Shown: positions 12,567-24,130 of the stretch, in pieces
Numbering within the stretch: the first letter of the stretch is position 1
Layout of the letters: the number at the start of each line of letters is the position of its first letter
DNA from: Zygaena filipendulae
Lineage: Eukaryota; Arthropoda; Insecta; Lepidoptera; Zygaenidae
Assembly (NCBI GenBank): GCA_907165275.2
Contig: OU015670.1
Coordinates: forward strand, 4,801,501 to 4,865,500
Direction of reading: 5' to 3'
Length of the DNA: 64,000 nt
Translations under genes and position numbers: made by a program
The notes under the pieces: generated by a model
Seen by the model: the letters and a program-made list of their open reading frames with translations, nothing else
Told to the model about the DNA's origin: nothing
The model's database searches: none

Positions 12567-12721
12567 TTATAAATAAAAATGAATGTTGGTATGTCTGTCC
12601 TCTATGCGTTTTGAAACCATTGGTCCGATTGTGATGAAACTTTGGCGGGTTGTTCTGCTCGCGTCCGCAAAGGTTCCTGATCCCAAAACTCACGCGGGTG
12701 AAACCGCGCGGTTCAAGCTAG
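12567..12721 (+). mobile_element. Helitron-like copy of a shorter subfamily
   Basis: It shares CTCTATGCGTTTTGAAACCA, GGTTCCTGATCCCAAAACTC and the 3' end GAAACCGCGCGG…CTAG|T with the opposite-strand copy at 52974-53133. It abuts the preceding copy directly. Confidence 0.65.
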
Positions 12722-13451
12722 TATTAGTATAAATTTCATAACATCTTTGTTTTTTAATCTATGTCAGTCTATGTACATAATATATAAGATATGTAAACAC
12801 ACAGCTCCTACTTTACCTGGAATAAAAATCAACACAAGCAGATATAGTAGCAGATATATTCTGTACCTAACCCGAGTCTAGACATACAATTTAAATTCTT
12901 GTATAAAATATAATATCTGCCTATATTTTATGCCGCATTTTTACCTCAGACCCAATATTAACTTTCTACACAAATAACATCTCAATTTGTTCGTCTTATG
13001 ACGGGACACGAGTGCACGAGTGGGACTAGTGTTGTGTTGACCGTGCGAGAGTGGATCCCGACACGATCGATGTGTCAATATTTGCGTGCCCATAGCGTGG
13101 GGACGGGAAGTTATCGATAATATTCCAATGATGTTTGACAAATATTAAATCGTGATCGATTCGTTTGAATAGCTTTTTTAAACGTTACATTAATTGATGA
13201 CTAGAGATTTATCCCGCGCGAATTTCGTGATTCCCTTGGGAGATCTATGTTCCGGGAAAAAAAGTTACATAATAATAATGCTTGGATATTATTACACAGC
13301 TCCACTTTATCTCAAACTAAGCAGAGCTGGTACGATAGATGCAACAATTGAGAATTGATTAAAATACTAAGCCGGCCTAGAGTGAACAGAATTGTTCATT
13401 ACATTTTAGGAATATCATGACTCAGGGGTCGAAACCGACGTAACATCAGAG

Positions 13452-13678
13452 GGGCTATTATGTAAGTTTTGTTTCTATCATTTTTCGGTTGCAATTAAAA
13501 ATATGGCGGTGTTTCGATTACAATATGCACGTTTTGACACCTACAATATCTAGCAATCAACCAAAATAAACACACTTCAAAAGCTGAAGCTGCCTAAACA
13601 TGATTAATTAATCACAAAAATTGCTATTTTTCTGATTGAAACCAAAATATGATAGCAACAAAAGTTACATAATTGCCC
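13452..13678. mobile_element. MITE with about 45-bp terminal inverted repeats
   Basis: The left end GGGCTATTATGTAAGTTTTG-TTTCTATCAT pairs with the right end, whose complement reads GGGCAATTATGTAACTTTTG-TTGCTATCAT. The arms differ at a few positions, and no transposase is encoded. No clear target duplication was seen, so its superfamily is open. Confidence 0.75.
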
Positions 13679-14290
13679 TACAGGTTCGCTTACCATTAGT
13701 ACGCCAACGATGCTGTCCGTGTCGGTCTGGTATATGTATGACACAATATTAACAGACACTTAATGTATACAACTACACAAATCATATTTTACGGCAATGT
13801 CCATATTGCTACATTACGCATGCAAATTGAATACGATTCGTAATTGTGTATTGCGAAATTTATCGATAATCGTGGCCATTAATTTTATCGCAATGCAACA
13901 CAACACTACTCGTGTGAAGAACCAATAAGCGATTGACGTGACACAAGCATTAACGCGATCCAACATCTTGCTTGATTGTGTGAATTGTGCGGGTTTTTTT
14001 ATAGCATTTCGTAAAATACGTCCTCCGACTTCGGAAAGGCAAAAGTCAAATTACAATTGGAACCGACGAGTTTGTGTGCTAAGGAATATGAATATGAACA
14101 GGTGGTAAGGATCATAGTAACTGTGAAACTATCTAGTCTATTTAAAAATCTATTTACTCTTCCAGAAGAATGGCGCGAGCATATAAACAACTTATAAAAA
14201 TGCTATCGTTCCATTTAGATATCATACGAATTTCAATACCTATTTCCTCACATTACGACATTTTTTTACTTTACTACTATTGTTTTTCTA

Positions 14291-14629
14291 TATCTGGGGG
14301 CACGGCAGTGCCCCCGCCAAGTCGAGCAACAAAAGCGGCACGGCCGTACTATCCTTTTCTCGAAGCAATTCAGGCCATTTTCGACCCCCTATAACTTCGT
14401 TGTGGATAAAACTAGAAGCCTGAATTTTTAGTAAACAAGCAGGTATTGTATAAAGACGGTATAATTTAAATTTCATTCGATTTGAACCAGTAGTTTAAGA
14501 ATTATAACTAGTCAAAGTTTCTTAATTTTGTAGGTCACTCACTCACTCACTCACTCACATATCTCACAAGTAATACATATTATAATTAAATTAGTTTAGA
14601 ACCATAATTATGTATTACATGTGAGATAT
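14291..14629 (+). repeat. Hairpin-headed interspersed sequence with (TCAC)n and a second hairpin
   Basis: It opens with an 8-bp stem, GGGGGCAC-GGCA-GTGCCCCC, at 14296-14315, runs through about 220 bp of ordinary sequence into TCAC repeats at 14534-14558, and ends with a long hairpin at 14559-14629 (arms ATATCTCACAAGTAATACATA and its near complement, 21 bp, one mismatch). I have the impression that the first block is widespread in Lepidoptera, but cannot verify it here. Confidence 0.55.
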
Positions 14630-15100
14630 ATTGTGTTTTCACGTGATCGCCAAGCCAATCAATCTATTTAAAACATAAAAGGTTTTTAAATTTGATATGG
14701 TCACTATAAAATGTTATTAGATTAGCTTATAACATGATAACTTTAGAGAGAAGGACCCTTAAGTAGGCACTGAATAAATTAACCGACTTGGTATTACATT
14801 GATCTCACAACTTTTTACTGTAGAAGAAGTGAGTTGCGAGACTTGGACTTTTTTACAAGTTTGTTTTTGATGGGATTACAACTATACATTTTTATACTCA
14901 AAACTCTCGCTGGTGCGGATTGCGGACTAAGGCAGACACAACTCCCGGCACTGATTCATTATGACAGTTTTGTGCATAAAACTTTCCTATACCTACTTAT
15001 ATCATTGCATAAAACAAACTATTTCTACGACAATCATCCGCTTGCCGTCTTGTTTTGGAAATATTTAAAGATCAATTTTTTATATTGAAATTATTATGAA

Positions 15101-15270
15101 CTAGCTGTTCCCGCGATTTCACCCGCGTAAATTTCGGAGTTCCTGTGGGGATTCCGGGACAAAAAGTACCCTATGTCCTTCTTTGTACGCCTGACAACGT
15201 GTATGCAAAATTTCATGATGATCGGTTGAGCCGTTGAGGTGTGAAAGCGTAACAAACTCACTTTCGCATC
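15101..15270 (-). mobile_element. Helitron-like copy
   Basis: On + it reads A|CTAGCTGTTCCCGCG, ATTTCACCCGCG, AATTTCGGAGTTCC, CCTATGTCCTT, GACAACGTGTATGCAAAATT and GTGTGAAAGCGTAAC. It is nearly full-length, with its TC end decayed near 15270. Confidence 0.75.
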
Positions 15271-15275
15271 ATCAT

Positions 15276-15640
15276 TCTGTGACTTGTGGCGTAGAGATCG
15301 CCACAGTACTCCCTCCCAAGACCGGAGGTCTTATAGTCTAAAGCTTTTTCTCGATTGTCACTTTCAATATCCCAGTGAGTCAGGAGTGCATTTCTTACTC
15401 CGTGGCCTGTAGTGAGTCGAGACCGTGCTGAGTCGTGCTTGTACTCTGCGGTGAGTCGAGACTGTCTTGAGTCTTGCCGACTTAGATGAGGAGTGCGATG
15501 GTGATGAAGGCTGCATCCAGTCACGTCGAGGTCACCACTGTAGCGGGAGCAGGATAGTGATATGGCTCAACCGCCACCAAAGGGGAAGCTTTGCTCCCTG
15601 CTTGGGGCGCGCTTGTCGACTAACTCTGTATTAGATATAG
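15276..15640. other. GC-richer stretch with an open minus frame, unassigned
   Basis: A minus-strand frame of 88 codons (15524-15258) covers a segment with repeated TGAGTCGAGAC motifs (15413-15424, 15452-15463). It has a retroelement-like look, but no motif supports that, and I leave it unassigned. Confidence 0.3.
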
Positions 15641-16170
15641 TAGAAAGATTATACATAGGTCTAAATTATACAGTATCCATTTATGTTAACACTCATTTAA
15701 CCTGCTTTCGTTAACGCGTTCGGAAATGGATGCTTTCGTTTTAATCACCCATTACCCGCGTGTTATGACACACAATGACGTGTTGCCGTGTTTACACGCG
15801 TACTCTCAACTCTGACGACGGCCTACATTGCGTGAGGTCAGGTGACAATAAGGCCCTAACTCAGAGGTACGACTATATAGTCGACTTTCGAAACTTTTGA
15901 CTCCTGTCATAACTTTAGTGCTTTACGGCTTCACAGTGAAGAAAAACATCGTGAATCGTAAAAAACGTGCTAACTTATTTTAACGGTATCGGTTTTGTTA
16001 TGGTTTGGTTAATGTATGTATATGTATATTGATATTTACTCTGAACGAAATATAAGCATCTAGTCAAACAATAGAGGTTATCGACAAAAGTAGATAGTAG
16101 GGACGCATGACGTTATCAAGACCCACCCCCGGGTGCCGCCCCTCCCCCCGCCCCCCCTCCCGGTACGCCC

Positions 16171-16234
16171 ATGGCGAAGTCTGTAAACAAGTGCCGCTGC
16201 AGTGACCGGCGATGCGCCACAGACAAGAAAGATG
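16171..16234 (+). other. Possible small exon in a C-rich island (speculative)
   Basis: After a very C-rich tract (16120-16170), ATGG in good Kozak context opens a frame of 21 codons rich in Cys, Lys and Arg (MAKSVNKCRCSDRRCATDKK) that meets a GTACGT donor-like site at 16235. If spliced to the slit acceptor at 40712 the frame would stop within ten codons, so at best it is a leader exon. There is no protein-family match. Confidence 0.15.
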
Positions 16235-16727
16235 GTACGTATAGAAACAAAAGCTAATGCTTGACAAGCTACGTTGACTTCGAGTGATAAAAGTCGGTCC
16301 AGAATTTACCTAACCTCATTTAGCATGTTGATATGCTCTGCATCTTTTTTATGGAGGCAACCAGTAATCTACTGAACAATAAATCAGTAATTACTTTCAC
16401 CACATTTATCACTTTGACCGTAACATAAAATTCTTATACATAGTTTGTATCTAGCCTAAGGAGAGATATTATACATTCAATCCGTGTTATGTCTGCTTTT
16501 GTTCTGCACGATATTTTATCAACATTAATTTTGTTGAATAATGAGCCACATAATCTTGTTTTTAATTAATTCTTCGCATGTCACAGAGATGTATGTATGT
16601 ACGTACAAAGCGAGCGCAAGCGGAAACAGAGGGTCCCCGAGCATTGTCTTAATTATTCAGGCTTGTGTTCAGCCCTTAGAACGCAATAATTATGTATGAT
16701 ATATTATGTTGCCGGTATATCTACCTA

Positions 16728-17020
16728 TCTATACTTATATATAAAAATTAATCCCTTCAAGGTGGACCGAGGACTTAGTGAACGTTGCAGGAGGCACGGG
16801 ATCGGTCGTTGTGGCGATCCTTGGGAGAGGCCTAAGTCCAGCAGTGTACTTTTTTAGCTGATATGATGATGATGATGAATCCCTATTTCCCTTGGTCACG
16901 GCATCACGAGTGAAAAGTTTGACCAGTTTCGCTAATTTTTTTTTGTTCTGTTTGTCAAGAAGAACGTTATCATGAAAGAAGTTTTAGTTCCTGCGGGAAT
17001 TCCGAAACTCATTTTTTCTC
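16728..17020 (+). mobile_element. Helitron-like copy split by a LINE tail
   Basis: It starts A|TCTATACTTATATATAAAAAT. After an insertion at 16757-16877 it resumes ATTTCCCTTGGTCACGGCAT-CACG, the block also found on the minus strand at 58030-58065, then CCTGCGGGAATTCCG. The CTAG end is lost. Confidence 0.65.
16757..16877 (+). mobile_element. 3' tail of an RTE-type LINE, with 7-bp target duplication
   Basis: It encodes, with frameshifts, the C-terminal end common in insect RTE-like reverse transcriptases (…DRSLWRSLG… in one frame, WTEDLVNVAG in another), then a (GAT)n tail. AATCCCT occurs at 16750-16756 and again at 16878-16884, consistent with a target-site duplication. It is a 5'-truncated, dead insertion. 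Confidence 0.7.
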
Positions 17021-17457
17021 AGTGTGTTTGTTAGCGTTTTAAGGTTTCACGCGATTTGCATTATTTTACATATCTACGTTCGTCAAAGAATGCCTGATTT
17101 GTTGGCCCAGTAAGTACAGTAATTTTTACATTTTTACATGACATATTTTTGTTGGAATATTTTTTTTTTCTTATTTAATAAACTACAAATCTTATGGTAC
17201 CTACCTACAAATTATGTATATTTATTATACTACAAATCTTGGCATAAACATAACTCTTACTTATTTATTTTAAATCAATTGAGCGAGTCTCGTATCATAA
17301 GAGAAAAGTTCCGTACCTTATAAGAATAAACAAAAAAAGTCAAAACCATGTTTTTCCGTTCTAGTGTCACTTAGTACTTTTGTACTTTCCGCCTTTTTGT
17401 TTTAATCTAAGTTGTCCGTAGATATTATTGTTACTTATTTGGCACTCAATTATAAAT

Positions 17458-17620
17458 GGACATAGATAAGCAATAGTGTGTTAACCCACACTGGAGAAAT
17501 TTTGAAAAAAATCGCGTTTTAAAATTATAGCGCCATTTTGTGCTAACATTTTTTTATATTCAACATTATGTTGGTATTTAAACAATGAAATAAGGTCAAC
17601 ACATAATTAAATTCTAAAAC
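17458..17620 (+). mobile_element. Partial copy of the GGACATAGATAAGC MITE
   Basis: It matches the first part of the complete element at 57415-57650 (GGACATAGATAAGCAATAGT-GTGTTAACCCACA, then AATTTTGA…AGCGCCATTTT). The right terminal repeat is missing. Confidence 0.7.
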
Positions 17621-19949
17621 ACCAAGCTTGCGGACACAACATTTTTGATATGTAATGTACATAATTTTGTGATGGTATTTTTAAAACCTTTCTAAATTGC
17701 CAACGAATCTCCAAAAATTTCCCTAACTACATCGTTCACACGTAACTCGTGGGCCATCAATAATACCAATTAAGATCAATAGACAAGATAAAAACTTACA
17801 CTTACAAATTATAAATACCAGAAACCAGTAATTACGGGACGCATCGGGCCCCAAAACGCAACCTTGCGGGATCCCCATGTCGTTTATCATAAAAACATTG
17901 CCGCATAATCTATGAGAGTAAAAGATAAAAGGTGTGTCATAAATTCAAAGTAAACGGTCCTCTTTTATGTTCTTCTTTAATATATTAAGATTAGTTTTTA
18001 TGATATATTTGATGATCGATTTTGTCGAATGCTTTTTAGATTCAGTGATTTATTTTTGTTTAATTGGATGGAGTTGAGTTATTGAGTTTGGTGCTGTTAA
18101 AGAATAGAATGATGATTGATTTAGCGAAAGCTTTCATTGTTTATCCGGTAGCGAATGTAAATAAAAACGAACTTATAAGCTTTGAAAGAAGATTTTTTTT
18201 ATTAAATGCAGTCAAAATATTATTTTTGTTTTTGATCTCGCTCTATTTATATGCGCCGTTTATTCCCGTTTCCACAGCTTAAGATAATCTTCATTAAAAT
18301 TCACAAAACAGGAAAGTCGTGGTTGGTGATGTTTACTAAGGTTAGATTAGACAACCTGAAAAGCGTAGCGTTTCTTTATTATGATATAAATTAAATAACT
18401 AAAGCCGGAAATTTGAAACTGTAGATCGTCCAAGTCAAGAATGACTGAATATAGACGAGGGAAACGACGTTCGCTTTGGTAGAAGTATTGGCTCTGTCTA
18501 TCTCTTTCAAAAATCAAATGTTAAATATTTTTTTAATTAGGAAATGCATCTAATAATTCATTGATTACGTAATTATACAGTCATTATTAACTTGGTATTG
18601 AGTTGGTGAAATTTGGAATTTCATAGACATTACAAATGCCTATTCCTATGAATAAAAAATAAAATTTTTGGAAGTTTGAAAAGTGACTCCAGACAGTAAA
18701 TTTATTTTGTAATTTTTGGTCTACTTCTTCGTATGTTTAAATGTGCATCACGCACAATCTACCGCAAAGATATTAACGATATTTGGAATGTTTATCTTAT
18801 ATCCTTAGTCAACATACGGGATGTTTTTTATCGGTCATGCTAACAGTTATTAAGAAAATCATGAAAACGAATTACGAAAAAAAAATCGGGTAAAATTGAA
18901 TGGTATTTAAATGTGGCATGTCTTTTTAGCGCGATAGTAAGTGAAACCACGGGTATAGTTGGTTATTTATATTATATGAAAATGAAACGATTCCTTCTAT
19001 TCCAACTTCTACAAGCGGAAAACCAGTTGGTTTCTTTCACATAATAACATCCTCGTAGCCGTGCATATAACGCCTCTCTACATCTCCGCTTCTAATTGGA
19101 CCCCAACCCTTGCCCATCTGTCTGTCAGTGCTATCATTTTGAACACGTGGTGTTTCGCCTCCATTCTTGACACTGGACTCTGGAGGGTGTCGAATTCTAA
19201 TGACTTAGTAATGAGTCACTACTGTTTTAAGTGTCAATTCCGGATGCTTTGTGTGTGTTTGTAACTATCATTTGTGGTGGTGTTGAGCGCGCTGCGTAGT
19301 TTTAAAATATTTCTTTTCTTAACTTTCGGTTTGATCGATTTATAATGTTTTTATGAGACGGGTATTGTAAAAGCTGTTGTGGTGCGTGTGGAAATCATTC
19401 AACTAGAACTAAATTAGGTAGTATGTGCAACGTGCTCTTTGCGACTGGCTTGGAATTAGTTTATGGGGAGTGAACGTCAGTTAAGAGATAATTTTCATTG
19501 CAACGTTCCCGAGGGAATCTCGAAACGCAAGGGAATTCAAACAGCTGCTGGAAAAAGTTTAATAACACATCATAATATCTATTTAGAAGCAACTTAGCTA
19601 TTGATCATAGTACGCCCGCACTAACCATGGATCATTAAGCCAACTCTTGCGACAGACTAACAATGAGCAATAAAAGCTCCGATGAGTTGTATATTATCTA
19701 TTGCTGAGTGGCGCTCGCTGGAACAGACATGCATACGTAGCAGACAGACGTACATGCATACAACTCGTGGGACGCGTGGGTGGTTCGAAGTGTTCGTGTT
19801 AAGGCGAGCAGACCTACACTGTATAATTAAACCTATAATATATTGTATATAAAAGCGAAAGGTCACTGTTTCACAGACCAAATACGAAATTTCGAAAACT
19901 ACTACTATCTATTATGAAGCTGAAATATGGCAGGTAGATAGTTAGATTT

Positions 19950-20316
19950 GGGCGTCCAAGCTAAAAGGTTGAGGCTTTTAGTTTCCGAGATATAAGCAGT
20001 TTTGTAAAGTTCGGTGAAAAAATTGCGTCCGCGATTTTAATTTATTGATTATTAATAAATGATAAATTTTCTTCAATTTCACATATCTTAATCTACAATA
20101 ATATATAAAAATCTATTGTGTAGTGTTTTTTTATTTCACACAAACTTTTAAAATGTTTTTTTCTTAAATCAAGCTTTTTCAGAGTTTCAACTTCAGATGT
20201 CTTTAAAAAAAACTGCAATTTTGTAAATATTTTTTCAATATCAATTGACTATTTTAAATACCGAATCTAGTTTTAACTCAATACCCCACTACTGGTACCT
20301 TTTTACGTGGACGCCC
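19950..20316. mobile_element. TIR element (GGGCGTCCA ends) nested in a Helitron-like copy
   Basis: The ends GGGCGTCCAAGCTAAAAGG and CCTTTTTACGTGGACGCCC are imperfect complements. Flanks at about 19905-19949 and 20318-20400 resemble the two halves of one Helitron-like copy (compare 53620-53759). The body is AT-rich and noncoding. Confidence 0.55.
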
Positions 20317-21666
20317 ACAGATGTAAGCTAAGATTCTTACGGAATTCCCGCCGAAACTCCCAAATTAACTAATGCGGGTGAACCCACAGGAATCAGTTGG
20401 ATAACAGTTATTAGGAAGAAATAATGCAAATAATGCCATGAGCGATCGATAGTTAATGTTCATATAATCATGACACATATTGCAACAAAGAAAAAACAAA
20501 AAAAAAACAAAACAAGTAATGAAAAAAGAAGCCAACCACTTCGCCTTAACCGCGCAGGAGTTTAATCCGAACGCAGTGATTGTCCGATTTGTTTATAGCT
20601 CAATTTCCCGTCTTGTATGGCTCGCGATTGTAAAAAAGGGCACGTAACAGCTTCATTGCACCGTCGACTTGACCACACAGCTCGGTTATTAAAGGGTTAA
20701 CATAAATTTTGTTGGAGAGTAAATTGCGGACTTTATCCACGCGTCGTGTTGCAACGCGACGCGTGCGCACTGTAATTCTACTCGCGGAAATCATCGGAAA
20801 TCACAAAACCGTATCGCTCTTGCATCTTGGAATGCCACTCGCTCGAGTCCCTTTCTACCCCAACCATCGGCAATTTCTGCTGTTTTAAGATTTTTTCTTC
20901 TTTTTAAAGTCAATCAATCAAGTAAATCTGTCGATGAAATAACCTTTTTAAATTGTTTAAAAAAAAACCTAAATTTAACAATAACTATGAAATACTTACG
21001 TATAAAATAATAGATAATAATAATGCTTAGCAATTATGATCGCAAACGGCAAACCTAAGCATGGATTATGCTATGGGTACTTGTACAACCGTAATAAAAA
21101 ACACACAAACAAATAAACTCACATTCACATTTATATTTATACCATCGCACTATACCATTAGACCAACTGTAGTAAATAACCTTACTGTGGTAAAGGACTT
21201 TGATGCTTCTCATTTGTTCGAAAGTTTGTTGCATTGTGCAATCCAAGAGCTTCTCTGTTCAACACAATCACTGTAGCCATAGCGATGTCACACATGTAGT
21301 TACTAAAATTCACAAGAGAACCGATACCTACTCGCTTTTAGAATTTAACTAACAAGACTAACAGTACAACAGTTAAAGTTAACATGTTTCTCCCGAGAAC
21401 TAACTCGGGCGTGCACACAAAGTTGCTAATCAATTTAACACGCGGTTAACGATTTAACTGATAGTTAAATAGGCTGGTTATATGTTTCCAACAATACGTT
21501 GGAACTGTGGGAGTGTTTGGTAAGTTCACAGATGTTCGTATTTGATACAGCGTTGATTCGCAACTTAAGCCTGCTTTATATTATTAGGTCAACGTTTATG
21601 ATACTCTCTTGTGACGCCATAATAATAATAATAAACAAAGATGAGTTTTTGGCGTAAATTTAAAAA

Positions 21667-21809
21667 GCCGTATTTTTGAATTGCTCGACTTTCTTTCACA
21701 CACGGAATCGTGGATTCACATGCGAATGATCATGCATTTTTTTACTATTCACGTGCGAATCTTGCAATTCGGTGTGCGAAAAGTAATTCGAGCGATTCAA
21801 AAATACAGC
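21667..21809. mobile_element. Foldback MITE, 143 bp
   Basis: GCCGTATTTTTGAATTGCTCG at the left faces CGAGCGATTCAAAAATACAGC at the right, and complementarity continues inward (TTTC…CACAC…GAAT). Almost the whole element can fold on itself. Confidence 0.7.
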
Positions 21810-22940
21810 TCCAGTTCCGTCTTTTAAAGAAAATTGTTTAAGTGTTTTCTTTTTATAACCGTGTGGTTTAGAACGGGAAAATTATGCTTTGGTAGTTTTA
21901 ATCAAATCAAATCAAATATACTTTATTGCACACACAGTAGAAGACACAATATTTACAAAACACAGTGTGTTTGTTTGTTGTTTTTTGTGTTTATGTTTTT
22001 TGTGTTTAATTTGTGTTAAAATTATATATTACGAGCTGATTCCTTCGGTGTCCGTCAACAATTTAGAGGAATATTTTGCAGTTCATGTACCTACTGTACA
22101 GCGATAAACTGCAGTTTCGAATCATACAATAGGTTTATAATAAAAATACGCGCATTTTAACTTGATGCTGGCTAAATCCACTATGTGTGTAGCACAAATA
22201 AAAGTCTAAATTGCCAGATTTTAGAGAAACACTTTGTCAAGGACTGAAAATTACGCTCTTTGAACGCTTTTATCATTTATGTGCTTGCGTTTACATTCGA
22301 GGTGAGTATAACGTTGACGCGGCAAAGATTTCGTCATTTTTTCTAAAGATAAGCCTAGCTCTTTTGATGCTTTGAGAGGCAGTAGAGTAGAAGAAGGCAA
22401 CGGAAATGACATATTGATGCTTCTATAAACGCGCACAGCTAACAAGTAGCAACGGAAGTTGACGTACACAGCTAACAAAAAAAAAACTTAAATTGGCGCC
22501 TTCAAATTTCGAATTCACGTTGGTGAAACTTTACTTTTGTAATGCGAAAGCCGTTATTTACTTAGCCGTTGATCCAGATTTACTTAAAAGCCTTTCGCGA
22601 TAGTACATATTGTGTGTTGAATTAAACTCTTTCTGTCAACTCTCCCTTTGTTTCGGCGTGGGCCTGTTTGCATTAAAGTTCCGTGCGGCCTGCGGGAGGG
22701 ACCCTCCCCAGTGGCTCCGAAGAGTCCGAAGCTGTTGCCTGATTAGATAGGACTATGTTAACTAAATGTTAAACAAGTTGTTTCCATATAAAGCATATTT
22801 ATTTTATTTATTTATTTAGAACACAAAACAGATTACAGTCTTAACGAACATAAAACAGATAATATTACATAAACAGATAATATTACATTGATTTATAATT
22901 ATTTGATGTTCAGCTGTGTTTTTTTTGTTTATATTCAATA

Positions 22941-23140
22941 CTAGCTGTCCTCCGCGGTTTCACTCGCGGTAATTTCGGAGTTCCCGTGGGAATTCCGGGA
23001 TAAACTATACGGATAAACCTTCCTCTTGAATCACTCTATCTATTAATAAAACCGCATCAATATCCGTTGCGTAATTTTAAAGATCTAAGCATACATGGGG
23101 ACAGACAGACAGCGGGAAGCGACTTTGTTTAAAATACTAT
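22941..23140 (-). mobile_element. Helitron-like copy
   Basis: On + it starts CTAGCTGTCCTCCGCGG and includes TTTCACTCGCGG, TTCCCGTGGGAATTCC, ATCACTCTATCTATT, and ends near GACTTTGTTTAAAATACTAT. It shares its subfamily with the + copy at 23663-23850. Confidence 0.7.
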
Positions 23141-23224
23141 GTATATTGTATGGTGATATAAAAACAAAGCAGTGTTTTTATTAAATTAATTTTTAGCCAG
23201 GATCCTTGGAGATTTACAAGAAAC

Positions 23225-23352
23225 AGAAAACTAAGGAAAAATCGTCATATCACGTAGTCACGTAAAATTGTCCAATCAAAAGTCACGTTTTGACTAACCA
23301 CCTGACAACGATTCCGTTTATCAGTTTTCTATGTTCTATGCGTTAACGATTA
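23225..23352. mobile_element. Short foldback MITE
   Basis: The arms AGAAAACTAAGGAAAAATCG and (complement) AGAAAACTGATAAACGGAAT-CG flank a short centre with GTCCAATCAAA. A second copy lies at 60645-60768, and both are followed by GCGTTAACGATTATA. Confidence 0.6.
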
Positions 23353-23662
23353 TATTTGTCAACTTGGCTAAGGGGGCAGGTCCGCTAACCAATACACCAA
23401 CGATGCTGCTGAATGTTGAAAGAAGTTGAAAGAATGTTGCGCTGACAGATGAATCAAAAAAACATGGTGGTCAAACAGTCCAAGGTGTAAGCGCTTGTCG
23501 TATTTACCTCTACCGTTTCCATCAAGATTACGTCGGTCGACATCCGGTTGAACGAAGCTTATTTTTATTGACATCTATAGACATATTTAAATACTTTATG
23601 TACTTAACTAGAGCCGCGTCTTAACATCTGTACTTCTATAGTCTATACCCACACTAATGTTA

Positions 23663-23850
23663 TCACTACATAGTATAAAACAAAGTCGCTTCGAGCTGTC
23701 TGTCCCTATGCATGCTTAGATCTTTAAAACTACGCAACGGATTTTCATGTGGTTTTCACCAATAGGTAGAGTGATTCATGAGGAAGGTTTATATCTATAT
23801 TTTATCCTCGAGTTCCCGCGAGAACTCCGAAATTACCGCGGGTGAAGCTA
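23663..23850 (+). mobile_element. Helitron-like copy, 3' truncated
   Basis: It begins ATCACTACATAGTATAAAAC and ends CGCGGGTGAAGCTATA, having lost the hairpin's second arm. It is the inverted partner of 22941-23140. Confidence 0.65.
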
Positions 23851-24130
23851 TATACATTCATCACGGAACAAAAAATCTATTTGGAGGGGATTTCCGAAAC
23901 TTACGTATCTGGAAATGCGTGGAAACAGCAATTCCAGAAATAATATATAAATTATACCAAATGGCTGTTCCGATATCCAAATACATATTATGTAGATAAC
24001 TAGAATTATTTAGGTTCAAAATATAGACTACTCTATTTTTCATCATTAATTCTGATATTGACCCAGGGGACACAGCGGGGGGAACAGTAATTAACTGAAG
24101 ACAAATAAAGGAAAAAAACGAATAAAACAA

